In this document: one piece after another, positions 8,250 to 18,496 of the stretch
How the letters are laid out: the number at the start of each line of letters is the position of its first letter
How positions within the stretch are numbered: position 1 is the first letter of the stretch
Source: Legionella sp. PATHC035
GTDB lineage: Bacteria > Pseudomonadota > Gammaproteobacteria > Legionellales > Legionellaceae
Direction of reading: 5' to 3'
Assembly: GCF_026191115.1 (NCBI RefSeq)
Contig: NZ_JAPHOT010000001.1
Span: 1,514,501 to 1,578,500 of the forward strand
Length of the DNA: 64,000 nt
Position numbers and translations under genes: made by a program
The notes under the pieces: model-generated
What the model was told of the DNA's origin: nothing
Database searches by the model: none
The model's input: the letters and a program-made list of their open reading frames with translations, nothing else

Positions 8250-9125
8250 CTACCAACCAGTTACTTCGGCAATTGCATCGCCTAAATCCGCTGGTGAACG
8301 TACAGTTTTTACCCCAGCGGCTTCTAATGCTTTATACTTTTCAGCTGCAGTTCCTTTACCACCAGAGATAATTGCCCCAGCATGCCCCATACGCTTGCCA
8401 GCGGGCGCGGTAACCCCAGCTATATAGGAAACGACTGGCTTACTTACATGTGATTTAATGTATTCAGCAGCCTCTTCTTCTGCAGAGCCGCCAATTTCAC
8501 CAACCATGATAATGGCTTGTGTTTGAGAGTCTTGCTCAAACAAAGCTAATGCATCAATAAAACTGGTTCCAGGAATTGGATCACCACCTATACCAATACA
8601 GGTACTTTGACCAAATCCTTTATCGGTGGTTTGCTTTACTGCTTCATAGGTTAGTGTACCAGAACGTGAGACGATACCAACTTTACCAGGCAAATGAATT
8701 GAACCTGGCATAATCCCAATTTTGCATTCACCTGGAGTTATAATTCCAGGGCAGTTTGGCCCAATTAAACGGGCTTGGGTATTATTTTCTAAATAGACTT
8801 TTACTTGCAACATGTCTAAAACAGGAACACCCTCGGTGATGCAAACAATTAATTGAATGCCAGCGTCTGCTGCTTCCAAAATAGAATCTTTGCAAAATGG
8901 CGCTGGAACGTATATTACACTGGCTTCCGCTTTAGTTTCTTCAACAGCTTCACGCATCGTATTAAATACCGGCAAGCCCAGATGCTTCTGCCCACCTTTT
9001 CCTGGCGTCACGCCACCAACCATACGTGTGCCATAAGCAATCGCTTGTTCTGAATGATATGTTCCTTGTTTTCCAGTAAAACCCTGACACAGTACTTTAG
9101 TATGTTTATTTACCAATACACTCAT
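8250..9125 (-). CDS. sucD: Succinyl-CoA synthetase, alpha subunit
   Basis: SucD forms the CoA- and phosphohistidine-carrying subunit of succinyl-CoA synthetase (succinyl-CoA + ADP/GDP + Pi to succinate + CoA + NTP). 291 residues, as expected. Seen: the CoA-binding '[20 protein letters not shown]', '[10 protein letters not shown]', '[10 protein letters not shown]', '[16 protein letters not shown]', '[15 protein letters not shown]', and the active-site histidine in '[18 protein letters not shown]'. GAGG ribosome-binding site before the ATG. Last gene of the suc cluster, downstream of sucC across a hairpin-bearing gap. Confidence 0.97.
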   Translation of the reverse strand: MSVLVNKHTKVLCQGFTGKQGTYHSEQAIAYGTRMVGGVTPGKGGQKHLGLPVFNTMREAVEETKAEASVIYVPAPFCKDSILEAADAGIQLIVCITEGVPVLDMLQVKVYLENNTQARLIGPNCPGIITPGECKIGIMPGSIHLPGKVGIVSRSGTLTYEAVKQTTDKGFGQSTCIGIGGDPIPGTSFIDALALFEQDSQTQAIIMVGEIGGSAEEEAAEYIKSHVSKPVVSYIAGVTAPAGKRMGHAGAIISGGKGTAAEKYKALEAAGVKTVRSPADLGDAIAEVTGW

Positions 9126-9151
9126 TGTTAACCTCGAATTTTAGTAATTAA

Positions 9152-9206
9152 CCTAAAAACCGCAGTTGAATTATTGAGAGGAGTCGATTCAACTGCAGTT
9201 TTTAGG
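9152..9206 (-). other. 20-bp inverted repeat between sucC and sucD
   Basis: The arms CCTAAAAACCGCAGTTGAAT (9152-9171) and ATTCAACTGCAGTTTTTAGG (9187-9206) pair along 20 bases with one mismatch and a 15-base loop. The hairpin begins one base past the sucC stop and ends 26 bases before the sucD start. It may be a processing, stabilising or attenuating element in the suc mRNA. Only a short T stretch follows it. Confidence 0.7.
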
Positions 9207-9207
9207 A

Positions 9208-10368
9208 TTAGGCAACAGCTGCCACAATCTTCTTCGCAGCATCAGTTAAACTGGTTGCAGCAATCACATTCAAATCACTTTTATTTAAAATATCAGCACC
9301 AAGTTGCGCATTATTACCTTCAAGACGTACGACTACAGGAATTTTCACATCAACTTCTTTCACTGCAGCAAGAATACCATCGGCAATGAGGTCACAACGA
9401 ACGATACCACCAAAAATATTGACTAAAATACCTTTGACTTTTTCATCTGAGACAATAATTTTCAATGCTTCACTGACTCGTTCCTTGGTAGCGCCCCCCC
9501 CTACATCTAGGAAGTTTGCTGGTTCTCCACCATGAAGTTTAATCACGTCCATAGTCGCCATTGCCAAACCCGCGCCATTGACCATACACCCTATAGTCCC
9601 ATCTAGAGGAATATAATTTAATTCCCAGTCACTCGCACGATTTTCGCGTTCATCTTCTTGAGTTGTGTCACGCATGCTTTTTAACTTAGGTTGACGATAT
9701 AATGCGTTGCCATCAATATTAATTTTTCCATCCAAACAAATTAATTGACCCTGCTTGGTTACAACTAAAGGATTGATTTCTAATAAGCTCAAATCGCAAT
9801 CAACAAACATTTTACCCAAGCCCATCATCAAATGAGTAAATTGCTTTATTTGCTCATCCTGTAGACCCAGTTTAAAACCCACGTCACGACATTGGAAGGG
9901 CATGACTCCAACTAACGGATCTACAATAACCTTGAAAATTTTCTCAGGGGTCTCTTCAGCCACCTTTTCTATTTCAACACCGCCTTCAGTGGAAGCCATG
10001 AACACCACACGACGAGTAGCGCGATCCACAACAGCACCAAGATATAGCTCTCTGCCAATGTCACACGTTTCTTCAATGAGAACAGTATTGACGGGTTGAC
10101 CATGAGCATCTGTTTGATAGGTAACTAACCGAGTACCTAATAATGCTTTCACCGCTGTAGCTAATTCGTCTTTGTTGGAGACTAATTTCACGCCACCTGC
10201 TTTTCCTCTACCACCAGCATGAACTTGCGCTTTAACCACCCAACGGTCAGTAGATAACTGTGACGCGACTTGTATTGCGTCTTCAACACTATAAGCTACC
10301 TCACCCTTAGGAACAGGAAGGTCGTAGTGAGCAAATAATTGTTTAGCCTGGTATTCATGTAAATTCAT
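9208..10368 (-). CDS. sucC: Succinyl-CoA synthetase, beta subunit
   Basis: SucC is the nucleotide-binding subunit with an ATP-grasp fold. Seen: '[22 protein letters not shown]' at the N-terminus, '[18 protein letters not shown]' of the ATP-grasp domain, '[21 protein letters not shown]', '[20 protein letters not shown]' and '[10 protein letters not shown]' of the CoA-ligase domain. The start at 10368 (386 aa, near E. coli's 388) is preferred because it begins at the conserved MNLHEYQ and has an AAAGG site. The frame runs on to an upstream ATG at 10407 with no support. Confidence 0.97.
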   Translation of the reverse strand: MNLHEYQAKQLFAHYDLPVPKGEVAYSVEDAIQVASQLSTDRWVVKAQVHAGGRGKAGGVKLVSNKDELATAVKALLGTRLVTYQTDAHGQPVNTVLIEETCDIGRELYLGAVVDRATRRVVFMASTEGGVEIEKVAEETPEKIFKVIVDPLVGVMPFQCRDVGFKLGLQDEQIKQFTHLMMGLGKMFVDCDLSLLEINPLVVTKQGQLICLDGKINIDGNALYRQPKLKSMRDTTQEDERENRASDWELNYIPLDGTIGCMVNGAGLAMATMDVIKLHGGEPANFLDVGGGATKERVSEALKIIVSDEKVKGILVNIFGGIVRCDLIADGILAAVKEVDVKIPVVVRLEGNNAQLGADILNKSDLNVIAATSLTDAAKKIVAAVA

Positions 10369-10390
10369 TGCCATTACCTTTCTAAAAAAA

Positions 10391-10467
10391 GCGAAATTCG
10401 TCAACACACATCAGTATCATTAGAAGCTTTCACTCAGAATACATTGATGTGTCATTGCGTATTTCGC
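10391..10467 (-). other. Nested inverted repeat between sucB and sucC
   Basis: GCGAAAT (10391-10397)/ATTTCGC (10461-10467) enclose ACACATCA (10406-10413)/TGATGTGT (10445-10452). It lies 12 bases past the sucB stop and just before sucC. Confidence 0.5.
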
Positions 10468-10479
10468 TGTTACATTTCG

Positions 10480-11697
10480 TTAAACATTAAGTAAAAGACG
10501 AGCTGGATCTTCCAATAACTCTTTAACGCTCACCAAAAACTGTACAGAATCTTTACCATCAATCAATCGATGGTCATAAGACAACGCGACATACATCATC
10601 GGACGAATCACAATTTGTCCTTTTTCCACTACAGGTCTATCTTCAATTTTATGCATTCCCAAAATTCCTGTTTGGGGTGGATTAATAATTGGAGTAGCCA
10701 ATAAAGAACCGAATACCCCACCATTAGTAATGGTAAAGGTCCCGCCTTGCATATCTTCCATCGCCAATTTACCTTGTCTGGCTTTTGTTGCTGCATCATT
10801 AATAGCCAATTCTATTTCAGCCATGCTCATTTGATCTGCATCACGGATCACAGGGACGACTAATCCTCGCTCCGTTGATACCGCAATTCCAATATCATAA
10901 AAACCATGATAGACCACATCCTGACCGTCAATAGAAGCATTTACGGCAGGGAAGCGTTTTAATGACTCAACGACCGCTTTAGTAAAAAACGACATAAATC
11001 CGAGTTTAACACCATGTTTCTTCTCAAAACTGTCTTTATACTGAGCGCGCATATCCATTACAGCTTTTAGATTAACTTCATTAAAGGTTGTCAACATGGC
11101 TGCATTATGCTGTGCCTCTAATAGACGCTCAGCAATTTTAGCTCTTAAACGTGTCATGGGTACTCGGCGCTCTTCGCGTAATCCCATGGGTGCTTTTGGT
11201 TGTTGCTCTTTGTGAGCTTCAGGGGATTTTGAGGTTTTCTCTCGAGTAGATTCGATATAAGCGAGAACATCTTCTTTGGTAATACGACCATCTTTACCAC
11301 TACCTTGGATTTGTGCTGATTGCAGATCATGTTCTGCCATCATTCGTCGTACTACAGGACTGGTTGACTTATCTTCCTTCGCACTTACCTTATCAGTTTC
11401 TGCCTCGTCCCGTCCCTTCGCAGTTTCCGTTTTCGTTTCTTCTTTAGCTTCAGAACCAGCACCTTCTTTTATTTTTGCCAATAATTGACCAGAATTGACG
11501 GTGTCGCCTTCTTGAAACATGATTTCAGCCAGTATGCCATCTGCTGGGGCTGGAACTTCTAAAACAACTTTATCTGTTTCTAGATCCAGTAAATTTTCAT
11601 CACGGGTAACTTTATCACCTACTTTTTTATGCCATGCAGCCACAGTTGCATCAGCAACTGATTCCGGCAAAACAGGTACTTTGACTTCAATAGACAT
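10480..11697 (-). CDS. sucB: 2-oxoglutarate dehydrogenase E2 (dihydrolipoyl succinyltransferase)
   Basis: E2 core of the 2-oxoglutarate dehydrogenase complex, transferring succinyl from lipoate to CoA. Domains in order: a lipoyl domain (residues 1-77, with lipoylated lysine in '[14 protein letters not shown]'), an Ala/Glu/Lys-rich linker (about 80-110), a peripheral subunit-binding domain ('[13 protein letters not shown]...GRITKEDV', about 112-150), and a catalytic domain (from about 180) ending with the active-site '[11 protein letters not shown]'. 405 residues, normal. AAGGTA ribosome-binding site. It follows sucA by 89 bases. E3 (lpd) is not encoded nearby. Confidence 0.97.
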   Translation of the reverse strand: MSIEVKVPVLPESVADATVAAWHKKVGDKVTRDENLLDLETDKVVLEVPAPADGILAEIMFQEGDTVNSGQLLAKIKEGAGSEAKEETKTETAKGRDEAETDKVSAKEDKSTSPVVRRMMAEHDLQSAQIQGSGKDGRITKEDVLAYIESTREKTSKSPEAHKEQQPKAPMGLREERRVPMTRLRAKIAERLLEAQHNAAMLTTFNEVNLKAVMDMRAQYKDSFEKKHGVKLGFMSFFTKAVVESLKRFPAVNASIDGQDVVYHGFYDIGIAVSTERGLVVPVIRDADQMSMAEIELAINDAATKARQGKLAMEDMQGGTFTITNGGVFGSLLATPIINPPQTGILGMHKIEDRPVVEKGQIVIRPMMYVALSYDHRLIDGKDSVQFLVSVKELLEDPARLLLNV

Positions 11698-11739
11698 GGT
11701 TATACCTTCTTATTTTATTAAATTCGTTAACACTCTGTA

Positions 11740-11771
11740 GTCTGAGTTAAAAAAAATTGTTTATCTCAGAC
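11740..11771 (-). other. Inverted repeat between sucA and sucB
   Basis: GTCTGAG (11740-11746)/CTCAGAC (11765-11771) enclose an 18-base A/T-rich loop. It starts 15 bases past the sucA stop. Third of three suc junctions with an inverted repeat. Confidence 0.45.
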
Positions 11772-11786
11772 CACGATAACTCAAAT

Positions 11787-14591
11787 TCAGCCCAATAAAG
11801 CTTGCTCAACTAAAGCTTGTTGCTGCTGTGCATGCAGTGCGGGACTTCCTACAGCAGGTGCAGCAGCAAACTCTCTTCCGGCATAGTGCAAGGTTTGTTC
11901 AGGAAGCAAACAATCTACTATGTTATGCTGAGAAGAGAACCATACTCCCTGATTTTGTGGTTCTTCCTGACACCAAATCACTTGCTTGGCCTGAGGATAT
12001 TTATTGAGCTCAGTCGACAGTGCCTTTTTAGGAAACGGATATAATTGTTCGATTCGCACGATGGCCACGTGATTTAATTCTTTATCGCGACGCATTTGCA
12101 GTAAATCATAATAAACCTTTCCACAGCACAGCACTACCTTAGTCACTTTTTTTGCATCCAGTGCATCAATTTCCGGAATAATCGTATGGAACTTACCGTT
12201 AAATAAGTCGTCTAAAGGAGAAACTGCCAGTTTATGACGTAACAGGCTCTTGGGAGTCATTACAATTAATGGCTTTCGGAAATTACGAATAACTTGTCTT
12301 CTTAATAAATGGAAAATTTGGGCTGGTGTAGTTGGCGTACACACTTGCATATTATGCTGAGCACAAAGCTGCATGTATCGCTCCAGGCGTGCAGATGAAT
12401 GCTCAGGACCTTGTCCTTCATAGCCATGGGGTAATAACATCACCAGACCGCATAAACGCCCCCATTTTTGTTCACCAGAACTAATGAACTGATCGATAAC
12501 AACCTGTGCGCCGTTGGCAAAATCACCAAATTGAGCTTCCCAAAGCACCAAGAAATTCGGAGCAGAAGCTGAAAAACCATATTCAAAAGCTAACACGGCT
12601 TCTTCTGAAAGCACTGAATCGATTACAGAAAAAGGTCGATTGAGTTCATTGGTTATTTTCTCCAAAGGAACACACGTCTCGCCTGTCTCGACATCATGTA
12701 ATACCGCATGTCGATGAGCAAAAGTTCCTCTTCCAGAGTCTTGGCCCGACAAACGCACACCATAACCTTCTTGAACTAGGCTGGCATAGGCCATAATTTC
12801 AGCATAACCCCAGTTCATCGGTAACTCACCGGCAGTCATTTTATCACGCTCATTTAACAAGCGCTGTACTACTGGGTGTAAGGAAAATCCCTCCGGCAGT
12901 TCGTTTAATTGTTTCGCTAATTGAGCTAAGTTCTCTTTAGAGATAGTGGTATCGACTTTATCTGTCCATTTTGCATTCATATAAGGGGTCCAATCTACTG
13001 CATATTTCCCCTCATAATCTCCATGAACTAAATCCACCACTGCCTTACCTTGATCCAAAGAGTCACGATAAGCATCGACTAATTCTTCAAACTCTTTGCT
13101 GGTAACTATTCCCTCTTGAATGAGTTGTTCGGCATAAATTTCGCGTAATGGACGCATGGATTTAATTTTTCGGTACATGGACGGTTGAGTTACTGCTGGC
13201 TCATCTGCCTCATTATGACCATGACGACGATAACAAACCAAATCAACAACCACATCTCGTTTAAATTTCATTCTGAAATCAAACGCTAATTTAGTCGCAA
13301 ATACCACTGCTTCAGGATCATCACCATTCACGTGAATAACCGGTGCCTGCACCATTTTCGCAACATCGGTGCAATACAAAGTAGAACGTGCATCCAAAGG
13401 ATTGCTGGTAGTAAAGCCTATTTGGTTGTTAATCACAATGTGCACTGTACCGCCAGTACAATAACCACGTGCTTGAGAGAAATTAAACGTTTCCATCACA
13501 ACGCCTTGGCCAGCGAATGCCGCATCACCATGAATAACCACAGGGACAACTTTTTCCTTTTTCACTAAATCATTGCGTCGGCCTAAACGAGAACGTACTG
13601 ACCCTTCGACTACGGGGCCAATAATTTCCAAGTGCGAGGGATTGAAGGCCAAAGCCAAATGCACTACGGAGCCTGAACCTGTTTTTATATCTGAAGAAAA
13701 CCCTAAATGATATTTCACATCACCAGTGCGTTCATATTTGATTTTCCCTTCAAATTCTTGAAAAAGCTGGTTCGGTTCTTTACCTAACACATTAACCAGC
13801 ACATTCAAACGGCCACGATGAGCCATACCGATGACCACTTCCTTAACATTATCTCTTCCAGAGCACTCAATGAGCTCTTTCATCATGGGAATTAACGAAT
13901 CGCCCCCTTCAAGAGAGAATCGTTTTTGTCCCACATAGCGTGTACCTAAATAACGCTCTAACCCGTCTGCAGCAATTAAGTCTTTTAAAATTTGTCGTTT
14001 TTTGGTTGCATCCAGTTTCAAGCGGCCACGCACAGACTCCATCCGCTCTTGGATCCATTCAACCTCTTCGGTATTAGAAATGTGCATGTACTCAATACCA
14101 ATACTGCCGCAATATGTTTCCCGCAGTGCGCGGTATATTTCATCCAGAGTCATTTCTGGACCATTAAATTTAGTGCCTGCAAAAAATTTACGGCTTCGAT
14201 CAACATCCGATAAGTGGTGATACTCTAATTCCAATGCGGGTACTGGAGTACGCTCGGTCATTTCGAGAGGATCAAGTTTAGCGGCATGATGTCCTAATGC
14301 GCGGTATGAATTAATTAAATCTGCAATGCGAAATTGTTGGCTATCTGAAGATTGGATTACCGGTATTGCTTTTTTATCTGCGTTCTGCAAAAAATAGTCG
14401 CGTATCTCTCTGTGAGAACGTTCCTTTTCAGCACCATTAACCATGGGCAAAGCACTAAATACTGCTCGCCAATCCGATGAAACCGAACTAGGATCAGCAA
14501 GATAATCTTCATATAGGCTATCAACATATGCCATACTTCCGCCAGATAAATAGGAGGAAGCCCATTCTTTTTGCAGATCGGAACTGCTCAT
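11787..14591 (-). CDS. sucA: 2-oxoglutarate dehydrogenase E1 (thiamine diphosphate enzyme)
   Basis: E1 decarboxylates 2-oxoglutarate and succinylates the E2 lipoyl group. Seen: the N-terminal E2-binding 'SSYLSGGSMAYVDSLYEDYL', 'IGMAHRGRLNVLVNVLGK', 'FNPSHLEIIGPVVEGSVR', the ThDP motif from 'GDAAFAGQGVV' to 'INNQIGFTT', 'YRRHGHNEADEPA', and the C-terminal 'SGQDSGRGTFAHRHA' and 'LLPHGYEGQGPEHSSAR'. Start at 14591 gives 934 aa (E. coli 933) with GGAG nine bases upstream. ATG at 14597 is also possible, and the frame extends to 14630. First suc gene, 393 bases downstream of sdhB. Confidence 0.97.
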   Translation of the reverse strand: MSSSDLQKEWASSYLSGGSMAYVDSLYEDYLADPSSVSSDWRAVFSALPMVNGAEKERSHREIRDYFLQNADKKAIPVIQSSDSQQFRIADLINSYRALGHHAAKLDPLEMTERTPVPALELEYHHLSDVDRSRKFFAGTKFNGPEMTLDEIYRALRETYCGSIGIEYMHISNTEEVEWIQERMESVRGRLKLDATKKRQILKDLIAADGLERYLGTRYVGQKRFSLEGGDSLIPMMKELIECSGRDNVKEVVIGMAHRGRLNVLVNVLGKEPNQLFQEFEGKIKYERTGDVKYHLGFSSDIKTGSGSVVHLALAFNPSHLEIIGPVVEGSVRSRLGRRNDLVKKEKVVPVVIHGDAAFAGQGVVMETFNFSQARGYCTGGTVHIVINNQIGFTTSNPLDARSTLYCTDVAKMVQAPVIHVNGDDPEAVVFATKLAFDFRMKFKRDVVVDLVCYRRHGHNEADEPAVTQPSMYRKIKSMRPLREIYAEQLIQEGIVTSKEFEELVDAYRDSLDQGKAVVDLVHGDYEGKYAVDWTPYMNAKWTDKVDTTISKENLAQLAKQLNELPEGFSLHPVVQRLLNERDKMTAGELPMNWGYAEIMAYASLVQEGYGVRLSGQDSGRGTFAHRHAVLHDVETGETCVPLEKITNELNRPFSVIDSVLSEEAVLAFEYGFSASAPNFLVLWEAQFGDFANGAQVVIDQFISSGEQKWGRLCGLVMLLPHGYEGQGPEHSSARLERYMQLCAQHNMQVCTPTTPAQIFHLLRRQVIRNFRKPLIVMTPKSLLRHKLAVSPLDDLFNGKFHTIIPEIDALDAKKVTKVVLCCGKVYYDLLQMRRDKELNHVAIVRIEQLYPFPKKALSTELNKYPQAKQVIWCQEEPQNQGVWFSSQHNIVDCLLPEQTLHYAGREFAAAPAVGSPALHAQQQQALVEQALLG

Positions 14592-14984
14592 TTTCATTTT
14601 CTCCAAAGGGGTATTAATCACTACCACCATTAAACTGGTAAGTACTCAGCCCCTATCAGGGAACGACCCTATTCGACACATGGAGCAAGACCATTCTGCT
14701 GATCAACGCGCAAACTGATTGTGCTGCGCTTATCAGAAAAATTTTCTCACAACCTGCGCTCAAATCCAACCGTTCGAATACATCTTAACATAGGAGACCT
14801 GAGCCCTTACTTAAATTGGCTATTCCACTCATCCCCGTGGATAAAACAGCTATCCCCGCAAGAGCGGGGATCCATCCTTATTCTGGTTTCGAGATCATTT
14901 CAGGATAATTCTCATTTTAGAGAATTAAATATTCCTATTTTTTAATGACTTTTACCAAGTACCATTAATCATGACAAAGTACCG
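14592..14984. other. Intergenic region between sdhB and sucA with a palindromic repeat
   Basis: 393 bases, presumably holding a suc promoter or read-through from sdh. It holds a repeat of the GTCATCC/CCCGC family at 14852-14871: ATCCCCGC-AAGA-GCGGGGAT, followed by CCATCC. Close to sdhB are two direct copies of AAGTACC[AG]TTA (14957-14967 and 14977-14987) spaced 20 bases apart. No coding potential was recognised. Confidence 0.5.
14852..14871. repeat. Short palindromic repeat, CCCGC hairpin
   Basis: ATCCCCGC (14852-14859) and GCGGGGAT (14864-14871) with an AAGA loop form a perfect 8-bp stem. Followed by CCAT, like the first hairpin of the repeat at 8106-8189. Confidence 0.55.
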
Positions 14985-15707
14985 TTAGGTTTCTTTTGTC
15001 AGCATTTGCTGGCGAATCTCAGCAATTGCTTTCATGGGATTGAGACCTTTCGGGCAGACACTGGTACAATTCATGACGCTTCGGCAACGGAACACACTAA
15101 ATGGATCTTGCAATTTATCCAAGCGATGCGCTGTTGCGGTATCACGACTGTCTGCTAAAAATCGTCTTGCCTGTAATAATCCGGCAGGCCCTACATATTT
15201 TTCTGGATTCCACCAATATGAAGGACATGAACTGCTACAACACGCACATAAAATACATTCATATAATCCATCAAGCTGTGCACGTTCCTCTGGAGATTGT
15301 AAGCGCTCACGAGCTGGTGCAACTCCATCATTTTGTAAATAGGGTTCAATGCGCTCATACTGTTGATAAAACTGGGACATATCAACAGCCAAATCACGGA
15401 TTACAGGAAATCCAGGCAAGGGTCGAATCACAATTTTGTCGGTTTTCAATTGAGACACGTGGGTAATGCATGCCAAGGCATTGGTTCCATTAATATTCAT
15501 GCCATCTGAACCGCATACGCCCTCACGGCATGAGCGTCTGTAGGTTAGAGAGGGATCCTGCTCTGCCTTTAAACGCTCAAGCAAGGTAAGCAACATGGGA
15601 TCACTTTTAACCGGGATCTCCAGCTCATAATCTTTCATATAAGGCTTAGCATCCACCTCAGGATTATAGCGATATATTGATAGGGTCAATTTTTTACTAT
15701 CTGCCAT
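14985..15707 (-). CDS. sdhB: Succinate dehydrogenase iron-sulfur subunit
   Basis: Electron-transfer subunit of respiratory complex II. 240 residues. The N-terminal ferredoxin-like domain has the [2Fe-2S] cysteines in 'RRSCREGVCGSDGMNINGTN' followed by A-L-A-C. The C-terminal domain carries 'CILCACCSSSCPSYWW' and 'CRSVMNCTSVCPKGLNP' for the [4Fe-4S] and [3Fe-4S] clusters. AGAGGA ribosome-binding site; 14 bases downstream of sdhA. Last gene of sdhCDAB. Confidence 0.97.
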   Translation of the reverse strand: MADSKKLTLSIYRYNPEVDAKPYMKDYELEIPVKSDPMLLTLLERLKAEQDPSLTYRRSCREGVCGSDGMNINGTNALACITHVSQLKTDKIVIRPLPGFPVIRDLAVDMSQFYQQYERIEPYLQNDGVAPARERLQSPEERAQLDGLYECILCACCSSSCPSYWWNPEKYVGPAGLLQARRFLADSRDTATAHRLDKLQDPFSVFRCRSVMNCTSVCPKGLNPMKAIAEIRQQMLTKET

Positions 15708-15721
15708 GTAATCTATCCTCT

Positions 15722-17491
15722 TTAGTAAACGCGTTCTTTCGGCGCAAAAGGCTCGACATGCTTAGGTGATGCATTAACTGGACGAAAATCAATTTTCTCA
15801 CCTTCCTCAAAATAGAGCGTATGTTTAATCCAGTTCTCATCATCACGTTTTGGGTAATCCTCACGGCTATGAGCCCCACGACTTTCAGTACGAACAATTG
15901 CAGACTGCGCTGTTGCGTATGCAGTTGCCATTAAATTATCCAACTCTAAGGCACTGACTCGTTCTGTATTAAAGATCTTGCTTTTATCTTCTAATTTGGC
16001 ATGGGCCAATCGCTCACGTAAAGCTTGTAACCGTTTTAAGCCAGAGGCCATCACTTCACCGGTGCGGAATACACCAAAGTCTTCTTGCATGACACGTTGC
16101 ATTTCATCATGAATCACAGCAGGGCTTTCGCCTTCTGTTGAATCATTCCAACGATTAAAGCGATGTAACGATGGCGCAAGATCATCGTCACTGATATAAG
16201 TCAGTTCAGGCAATTGATTTGCGAGCCATAACTCTTCAACGTGCAATCCAGCTGCCCGACCAAATACAACTAAGTCCAGTAACGAATTACCACCTAGACG
16301 GTTCGCACCATGGACCGAAACACAAGCACATTCTCCTACCGCATATAACCCATCAACGACATGCTCGACGCCATTCGTTTTAGTAAGCACTTGACCATAC
16401 ATATTCGTTGGTATTCCGCCCATACTGTAGTGGCATGTAGGAACAACAGGGATCGGCTCAATGATTGGGTCAACTCCAGCAAATTTCATCGATAATTCAC
16501 GTATTCCTGGTAAACGCGACTTAATAAGATCGGCCCCCAGATGATCCAATTTTAATTTAACGTGATCAACCCCTTTTGGATCAAAACCTTTACCTGCACG
16601 TATTTCGAGAGCCATAGAGCGGGCAACGACATCGCGAGAAGCAAGATCCTTAACCCGAGGTGCATAACGTTCCATAAAACGTTCACCGTCTTTATTAATT
16701 AAATAACCACCCTCACCACGACAACCTTCAGTCACTAAAACACCAGCCCCAGCAATACCGGTGGGATGGAATTGCCACATTTCCATATCTTGCAAAGGAA
16801 TACCGGCTCTAAGGGCCATACCAAAACCATCCCCAGTATTAATGAACGCATTGGTTGTGGATTGATAAATACGGCCTGCGCCCCCGGTTGCTAAAATACA
16901 TACCCGGGATTGGAAAAATACTACTTCTCCTGTCTCAATACACATTGCCGTTACACCAGATATGTGACCATGAGCATCTTTAACGAGATCAAGAGCATAC
17001 CATTCACTGAATACATGTGTTTTGGCTTTTAAATTTTGTTGATACAGGGTATGAAGTAAAGCGTGTCCTGTTCTATCTGCTGCAGCACAAGTGCGGGCAG
17101 CTTGTTCGCCACCAAAATTTTTTGATTGGCCACCAAATTGGCGTTGATAGATTCGTCCGTTATCCATGCGAGAAAAAGGCAAGCCCATATGTTCGAGTTC
17201 ATAGACAGCTTCTGGGCCTGTTTTACAGAGGTACTCAATCGAATCCTGGTCGCCGATATAATCAGCACCCTTCACGGTATCGTACATATGCCAACGCCAA
17301 TCATCCTCATGGGCATTTCCTAAGGCACAAGTAATCCCGCCTTGGGCTGATACCGTATGTGACCGGGTTGGAAATACTTTGGATAAGAGAGCAACTTTCA
17401 AACCAGAATTTGCCATCTGCAGCGCAGCCCGCATTCCAGCTCCGCCTGCGCCAATAATTACTGCATCAAATGTGTTACGTGCAATTGCCAT
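15722..17491 (-). CDS. sdhA: Succinate dehydrogenase flavoprotein subunit
   Basis: Oxidises succinate to fumarate using covalently bound FAD. 589 residues. Seen: the FAD dinucleotide fold '[17 protein letters not shown]', the flavinylation site '[13 protein letters not shown]' (histidine near residue 45), '[16 protein letters not shown]', '[23 protein letters not shown]', the active-site 'RDVVARSM', and '[10 protein letters not shown]...[21 protein letters not shown]'. Excellent GGGGGCGG ribosome-binding site overlapping the end of sdhD (1-base gap). Confidence 0.97.
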   Translation of the reverse strand: MAIARNTFDAVIIGAGGAGMRAALQMANSGLKVALLSKVFPTRSHTVSAQGGITCALGNAHEDDWRWHMYDTVKGADYIGDQDSIEYLCKTGPEAVYELEHMGLPFSRMDNGRIYQRQFGGQSKNFGGEQAARTCAAADRTGHALLHTLYQQNLKAKTHVFSEWYALDLVKDAHGHISGVTAMCIETGEVVFFQSRVCILATGGAGRIYQSTTNAFINTGDGFGMALRAGIPLQDMEMWQFHPTGIAGAGVLVTEGCRGEGGYLINKDGERFMERYAPRVKDLASRDVVARSMALEIRAGKGFDPKGVDHVKLKLDHLGADLIKSRLPGIRELSMKFAGVDPIIEPIPVVPTCHYSMGGIPTNMYGQVLTKTNGVEHVVDGLYAVGECACVSVHGANRLGGNSLLDLVVFGRAAGLHVEELWLANQLPELTYISDDDLAPSLHRFNRWNDSTEGESPAVIHDEMQRVMQEDFGVFRTGEVMASGLKRLQALRERLAHAKLEDKSKIFNTERVSALELDNLMATAYATAQSAIVRTESRGAHSREDYPKRDDENWIKHTLYFEEGEKIDFRPVNASPKHVEPFAPKERVY

Positions 17492-17492
17492 G

Positions 17493-17840
17493 CTACCGCC
17501 CCCAAAGGATCATTAAGCCCCAAGTAAATTGACTCAGGAGCCATAAAACGACTAACATTTGTACTGATAAACGCAGAGCAGTACACTTCATATAATCGGT
17601 AGTTACTGTCCAAATACCTATCCATGCATGCAATGAGAGAGCAAACAATGCAATAAGTGATGCGATCCGAACTAAAGTATTGGAAAAAAGAGCATGCCAT
17701 TGTGCAAAACCTAGTTCAGGATGCAATAACAAAAATCCAATAATAAAGAAAGAATAAACAGCAAAATAAACCGCGGTGACTCGTTGAATCAACCAATCCT
17801 TTAGCCCATTACCTGTTAAGCTGGTGACATTATTTACCAT
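17493..17840 (-). CDS. sdhD: Succinate dehydrogenase membrane anchor, SdhD
   Basis: 115 residues, three predicted membrane helices, with the family start '[18 protein letters not shown]' and the haem-binding region '[16 protein letters not shown]' (D/Y of the quinone site). Anchors SdhAB to the inner membrane and helps bind ubiquinone and haem b with SdhC. Overlaps the sdhC stop by 7 bases; AGGA lies 8 bases before the ATG. Confidence 0.93.
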   Translation of the reverse strand: MVNNVTSLTGNGLKDWLIQRVTAVYFAVYSFFIIGFLLLHPELGFAQWHALFSNTLVRIASLIALFALSLHAWIGIWTVTTDYMKCTALRLSVQMLVVLWLLSQFTWGLMILWGR

Positions 17841-18208
17841 ATCCAGATTCCTAGAAAAATTGACAAAATAATGGCAAGAATAATGACTAAAACAGCGGAA
17901 CGCCGACCAGCATTAAGATGCTCACCAAACCCCATATCCATCAAAAGATGTCTAATCCCTGCCAGTATGTGATAAATCATTGCCGCACCAAATGCCCACA
18001 AGATCATTTTGTAAGCAGGATGAGACAACAAACTTTTCACTTGTGTAAAGGCTTCTTCAGATTGCATTGATTGGCCAAAAATATAAAGCATTATGGGTAA
18101 CAGTAAAAATAAAACTACCCCTGAGATCCTATGTAAAATGGACGCTATCGCCATAGGGGGATAATTTAAACTACCCAAATCCAGATTAACGGGTCTTTTT
18201 TTGTTCAC
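17834..18208 (-). CDS. sdhC: Succinate dehydrogenase cytochrome b556 subunit, SdhC
   Basis: 124 residues with three membrane helices. Seen: 'RPVNLDLGSLNYPPMAIASILHRISGVVLF' (the S-x-x-H-R-I-[ST]-G quinone-site motif) and 'YHILAGIRHLLMD.GFG' with the haem-ligand histidine. The start codon is GTG (18206-18208) with GGAAG nine bases upstream. First gene of the sdhCDAB operon. Confidence 0.94.
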   Translation of the reverse strand: MNKKRPVNLDLGSLNYPPMAIASILHRISGVVLFLLLPIMLYIFGQSMQSEEAFTQVKSLLSHPAYKMILWAFGAAMIYHILAGIRHLLMDMGFGEHLNAGRRSAVLVIILAIILSIFLGIWIW

Positions 18209-18260
18209 TGTGAGTTTCTTCCTTAATTAGAAAAGTTAATTAAATAAAGCACAAATGCGA

Positions 18261-18288
18261 AGTATAGCACTCTGTTGTTATCGCGCAA
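18261..18288 (-). promoter_or_regulatory. Candidate sdhC promoter
   Basis: On the minus strand: TTGCGC (18288-18283), 16-base spacer, TATACT (18266-18261). The predicted start lies about 45 bases before the sdhC GTG. Confidence 0.45.
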
Positions 18289-18496
18289 GATTAAGTCGGC
18301 ATGGATTCTAATCAAAATGTAACTTGTCTATCTCTAAATCAAATATATTTGTCGGTTATCTCTATTCTCTAAAAGGCTCTTGCTACTCGATAAGCTCTTA
18401 AAATTAATAATAAAAAATATTTCATTGGTTACATTTTTATCAACTTGTTATTTTATTGGTATAATTAATATACATTCATTGTATTGGACATCAATT

